This document shows positions 5,137-6,804 of a stretch of 6,804 nt of DNA, one piece after another. The notes below the pieces were generated by a model, which searched no databases, was not told where the DNA came from, and was given only the letters and a program-made list of their open reading frames with translations. This DNA is from an uncultured Aquabacterium sp. (GTDB lineage: Bacteria; Pseudomonadota; Gammaproteobacteria; Burkholderiales; Burkholderiaceae_C), in contig CALAKR010000300.1 in the NCBI GenBank assembly GCA_937923225.1, forward strand, positions 1 to 6,804, written 5' to 3'. The translations under genes and the position numbers were made by a program. Position 1 is the first letter of the stretch. Each line of letters opens with the position of its first letter.

Positions 5137-5402
5137 ACTGAGCTCCAGTCGATGTCAAGATCGGGTTGTGCGCTTGTTGTCAGGCCCATTCCTGGCGTTT
5201 GTCTGCACAACCCCTTTGGGTGATTCCAATGTAAGAATGTTCAGGACTGGAGACTGTCAGCCCGGTTTGATGCCCAGGGACAGGCCTTGCTGATCCCTGC
5301 GTCAGGCGATGCTGACAGCCTTGGTTCACCAAATCAGGTTGAGTGCCGTGCATGGCCGGCATGCCATGCGACAACCCACGTCCTGGGCGGACGTGCCATG
5401 CG
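5137..5402. promoter_or_regulatory. Divergent intergenic region between BON gene and membrane sensor
   Basis: These 266 bp carry the leftward promoter of the BON operon and presumably the rightward promoter of the sensor gene. I see no protein gene in it. It is rich in symmetric elements: GGGTTGTGC/GCACAACCC (5163-5213), CTGTCAGC/GCTGACAG (5254-5318), CACGTCC/GGACGTG (5377-5395) and a 10-bp direct repeat at the right end. A TGTAAG half-site is at 5230-5235. No convincing sigma70 pair was found for either direction. Confidence 0.5.
5163..5213 (-). repeat. Nine-base inverted repeat in the BON gene leader
   Basis: GGGTTGTGC (5163-5171) and GCACAACCC (5205-5213) are perfect complements 33 nt apart, with a nested CAGG/CCTG stem (5181-5184, 5191-5194). 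It ends 26 bp before the BON start codon. It could be a leader stem-loop or a spaced operator. Confidence 0.45.
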
Positions 5403-5403
5403 A
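5362..5403. repeat. Direct repeat TGCCATGCGA flanking a CACGTCC-N5-GGACGTG palindrome
   Basis: TGCCATGCGA occurs at 5362-5371 and 5394-5403, 32 bp apart (about three helical turns). Between them lies a perfect 7-bp inverted repeat (5377-5383, 5389-5395) with a 5-nt gap. The second copy overlaps the proposed ATG of the sensor gene, so an operator or a structured leader is possible. Confidence 0.5.
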
Positions 5404-6804
5404 TGCATAAAGACACGCAGTCCATCGCCCCGTCGCTGTCCAGGCGCCAGCGCCTGGTGTTGACGCTGGCCGCATGCTGGACATTGGTGGTACTGGGCAG
5501 CACCTGGCTGGTAGACAGGCAACGCACTGACCGATACCTCGGCGAGGTCGTCACCGACGCCAAGCTGCGCGCCGGCATCGCCCATGATGGTGTGGAGAAC
5601 CGCTTCCAGCAAACGGCCGCCCTGGGCCAGGTGCTGGCCGGCCAGCCGGCGTTCCGCGAATTTCTTCGGGCCAATGCCCTGCCGGCACCGGCGCCCGCGC
5701 AGCAAGCGGAGCAGCCCGCACCCCATCCATCCCAATCGCCCCAGGGCTCTCAAGACAACTTGCGTGAACGCCTGCTGGCACGGCCAGATGTGCTGCGCAT
5801 GAGCGAATCCTTGGCCACCCTGGTACAGGATTTCCGGCTCCGCCAGGCGTTTCTGATCGACCAGCATGGCTACGTGCTGGCCGACAGCGGCCACGCCAAC
5901 AGGGAACGCACCACCATCGGTTCCAACTTCCATGGGCGCCAGTACCTGCTGGACGCTCTGGACAAGGGGCGGGGCTTCCAGTTCGTGATGGGCAGCTTCA
6001 GCCACCAGCCGGGCTTCAACTTCGCCACGCGCGTGGCCGATGGCAACACGCCGCTGGGCGTGCTCATCCTCAAGCTGGACGCCACCGCGCTGGCCGGTGT
6101 CTTCACCGATGCAGCCGGCCGTGAAGTGATGCTGACCGACAGCAACGGCGTGGTGGTGGCCGGCAACGTGACCGAACACCACCTGCACCAGATCCCGATG
6201 CAGCCCTACCCCAAGGGCCGCGAGGCGGAGTTCAACGCGCTTTACCGGCAGATCCCACAGCGGCTGGACTGGGCCATGGACACGGTGACCTTCGACGACC
6301 AGCCCTGGCGGTTGCTGCGCATCAATGGCCACAACGTGGCGGCCCTGTCGCAGCCGCTGGACCAGTACCCCTATATGGCCTGGGTGCTCACGCCCTTGAG
6401 CCGCATGAGCTCCATCCACGGCGCCAGCATCGCCGGGGGCCTGGCCACGCTGCTGGCCGGCTACCTGCTGCTGTGGATGATGTGGCGCCGGCTGGAGCGT
6501 GAAGGCATCGTCGAGCTGGCCCACCAGGATGCGCTGGAATCCACCGAGGGCCTGCCGCTCACCGTGTTCCGCTACCGGGTCGACCGTGACGGTCAGGGCC
6601 GCTTCTCCTACCTGGGGCCGGGCGTCAAGGAATCGCTGGGCATCACGCCCGAAGCGCTGCTGCAGGATCCGCAATGGCTGTGGTCACGCGTGGCCACTGG
6701 GCAGACGCTGCCACCCACGCAGCCTGTGGAGCTCGTGCTGCCGGGCCCTGGCCATCGCCGCTGGATCACCCTGGGCAGCACGGCCCGCCCCGCCGCCCGG
6801 GGTG
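5403..6804 (+). CDS. Membrane sensor with DctB-like Cache region and PAS domain, C-terminus beyond the window
   Basis: The frame is open from 5343 to the window end; 467 codons are visible from the ATG at 5403. Predicted order: TM1 at 17-37, a periplasmic region 38-337, TM2 at 340-361, then a PAS domain from about 383 (LPLTVFRYRVDRDG, FSYLGPGVKESLGITPEALL). The periplasmic region resembles DctB-type double Cache sensors: AFLIDQHGYVLADSG (149-163), IGSNFHGRQYL (172-182), GSFSHQPGFNFATRV (197-211), GVLILKLD (219-226). Such domains often bind small organic acids; the ligand here is unknown. Residues 91-118 are a Pro/Gln/Ala-rich insertion. The output domain (histidine kinase, diguanylate cyclase or phosphodiesterase) lies outside the window. 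In-frame starts at 5343 (GTG), 5352 and 5361 (ATG) are possible; none has a strong ribosome site, so the start is uncertain. It is divergent from the BON operon. Confidence 0.85.
   Translation, partial: MHKDTQSIAPSLSRRQRLVLTLAACWTLVVLGSTWLVDRQRTDRYLGEVVTDAKLRAGIAHDGVENRFQQTAALGQVLAGQPAFREFLRANALPAPAPAQQAEQPAPHPSQSPQGSQDNLRERLLARPDVLRMSESLATLVQDFRLRQAFLIDQHGYVLADSGHANRERTTIGSNFHGRQYLLDALDKGRGFQFVMGSFSHQPGFNFATRVADGNTPLGVLILKLDATALAGVFTDAAGREVMLTDSNGVVVAGNVTEHHLHQIPMQPYPKGREAEFNALYRQIPQRLDWAMDTVTFDDQPWRLLRINGHNVAALSQPLDQYPYMAWVLTPLSRMSSIHGASIAGGLATLLAGYLLLWMMWRRLEREGIVELAHQDALESTEGLPLTVFRYRVDRDGQGRFSYLGPGVKESLGITPEALLQDPQWLWSRVATGQTLPPTQPVELVLPGPGHRRWITLGSTARPAARG

Noticed and set aside
5153..5158. 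Perfect TTGACA on the minus strand
   Set aside because: It lies only 16 nt before the BON start codon, which leaves no room for a -10 and leader, so it cannot serve that gene as a -35.
5137..5402. Possible RsmY/RsmZ-type small RNA gene
   Set aside because: Only about three GGA motifs are present, none clearly in hairpin loops, and no T-run terminator follows. This is not enough to call an RNA gene.
5334..6674. Open frame of 446 codons on the minus strand
   Set aside because: It is antisense to the Cache-PAS sensor on the plus strand, whose frame gives clear TM, Cache and PAS features. The antisense product is Gln/His/Val-rich with no domain, which is typical of mirror frames in GC-rich DNA.
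1..6804. tRNA, rRNA, CRISPR array, insertion sequence or phage signals
   Set aside because: I saw no cloverleaf-like segments, regularly spaced repeats, transposase or integrase motifs, or terminal inverted repeats with target duplications.

Overview
The window is GC-rich (roughly 60% or more by eye) and looks like a betaproteobacterial, probably Burkholderiales, chromosome. The OmpA-family protein (Cys-containing N-terminal domain, Pro-rich linker), the NarL/FixJ regulator and the BON, DUF883 and DUF1328 proteins are most like that order. This placement is family-level recognition, not a search result.

Layout from left to right. (1) A minus-strand pair: an OmpA C-domain protein (956 to 207) and, 39 bp downstream, an OsmB-like glycine-zipper lipoprotein that runs off the left edge. 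(2) A 322-bp divergent intergenic region (957-1278) holding a palindrome, TGTAGG-N6-CCTACA, built like the GacA upstream activating sequence. (3) A plus-strand pair: a GacA/UvrY-like NarL-family response regulator (1279-1914) and a receiver-only protein (1925-2515). (4) A CHASE3-HisKA_3 sensor kinase on the minus strand (about 4036 to 2585), convergent with the regulators. A 14-bp hairpin lies in the 69-bp gap between them. (5) A minus-strand stress/envelope operon: BON lipoprotein (5136-4792), DUF883 protein (4739-4440) and DUF1328 small membrane protein (4390-4226). It closes with a good intrinsic terminator at 4129-4161. (6) A 266-bp divergent region (5137-5402) rich in inverted repeats. 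(7) The start of a plus-strand membrane sensor with a DctB-like periplasmic Cache region and a PAS domain (about 5403 to beyond 6804). This last gene has no stop inside the window.

How the genes may work together (inference): the kinase senses an envelope or periplasmic signal through CHASE3 and phosphorylates the DNA-binding regulator. The receiver-only protein may compete for phosphate, act as a sink, or relay to another partner. The flanking genes encode cell-envelope and osmotic-stress proteins of types that elsewhere belong to general stress regulons. The GacA-site-like palindrome between ompA and the regulator suggests the regulator controls itself, ompA-osmB, or both. The window therefore looks like a compact envelope-stress module with its own two-component system. 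None of the protein families is new. The organisation, the predicted operator and the orphan receiver are the points worth testing.
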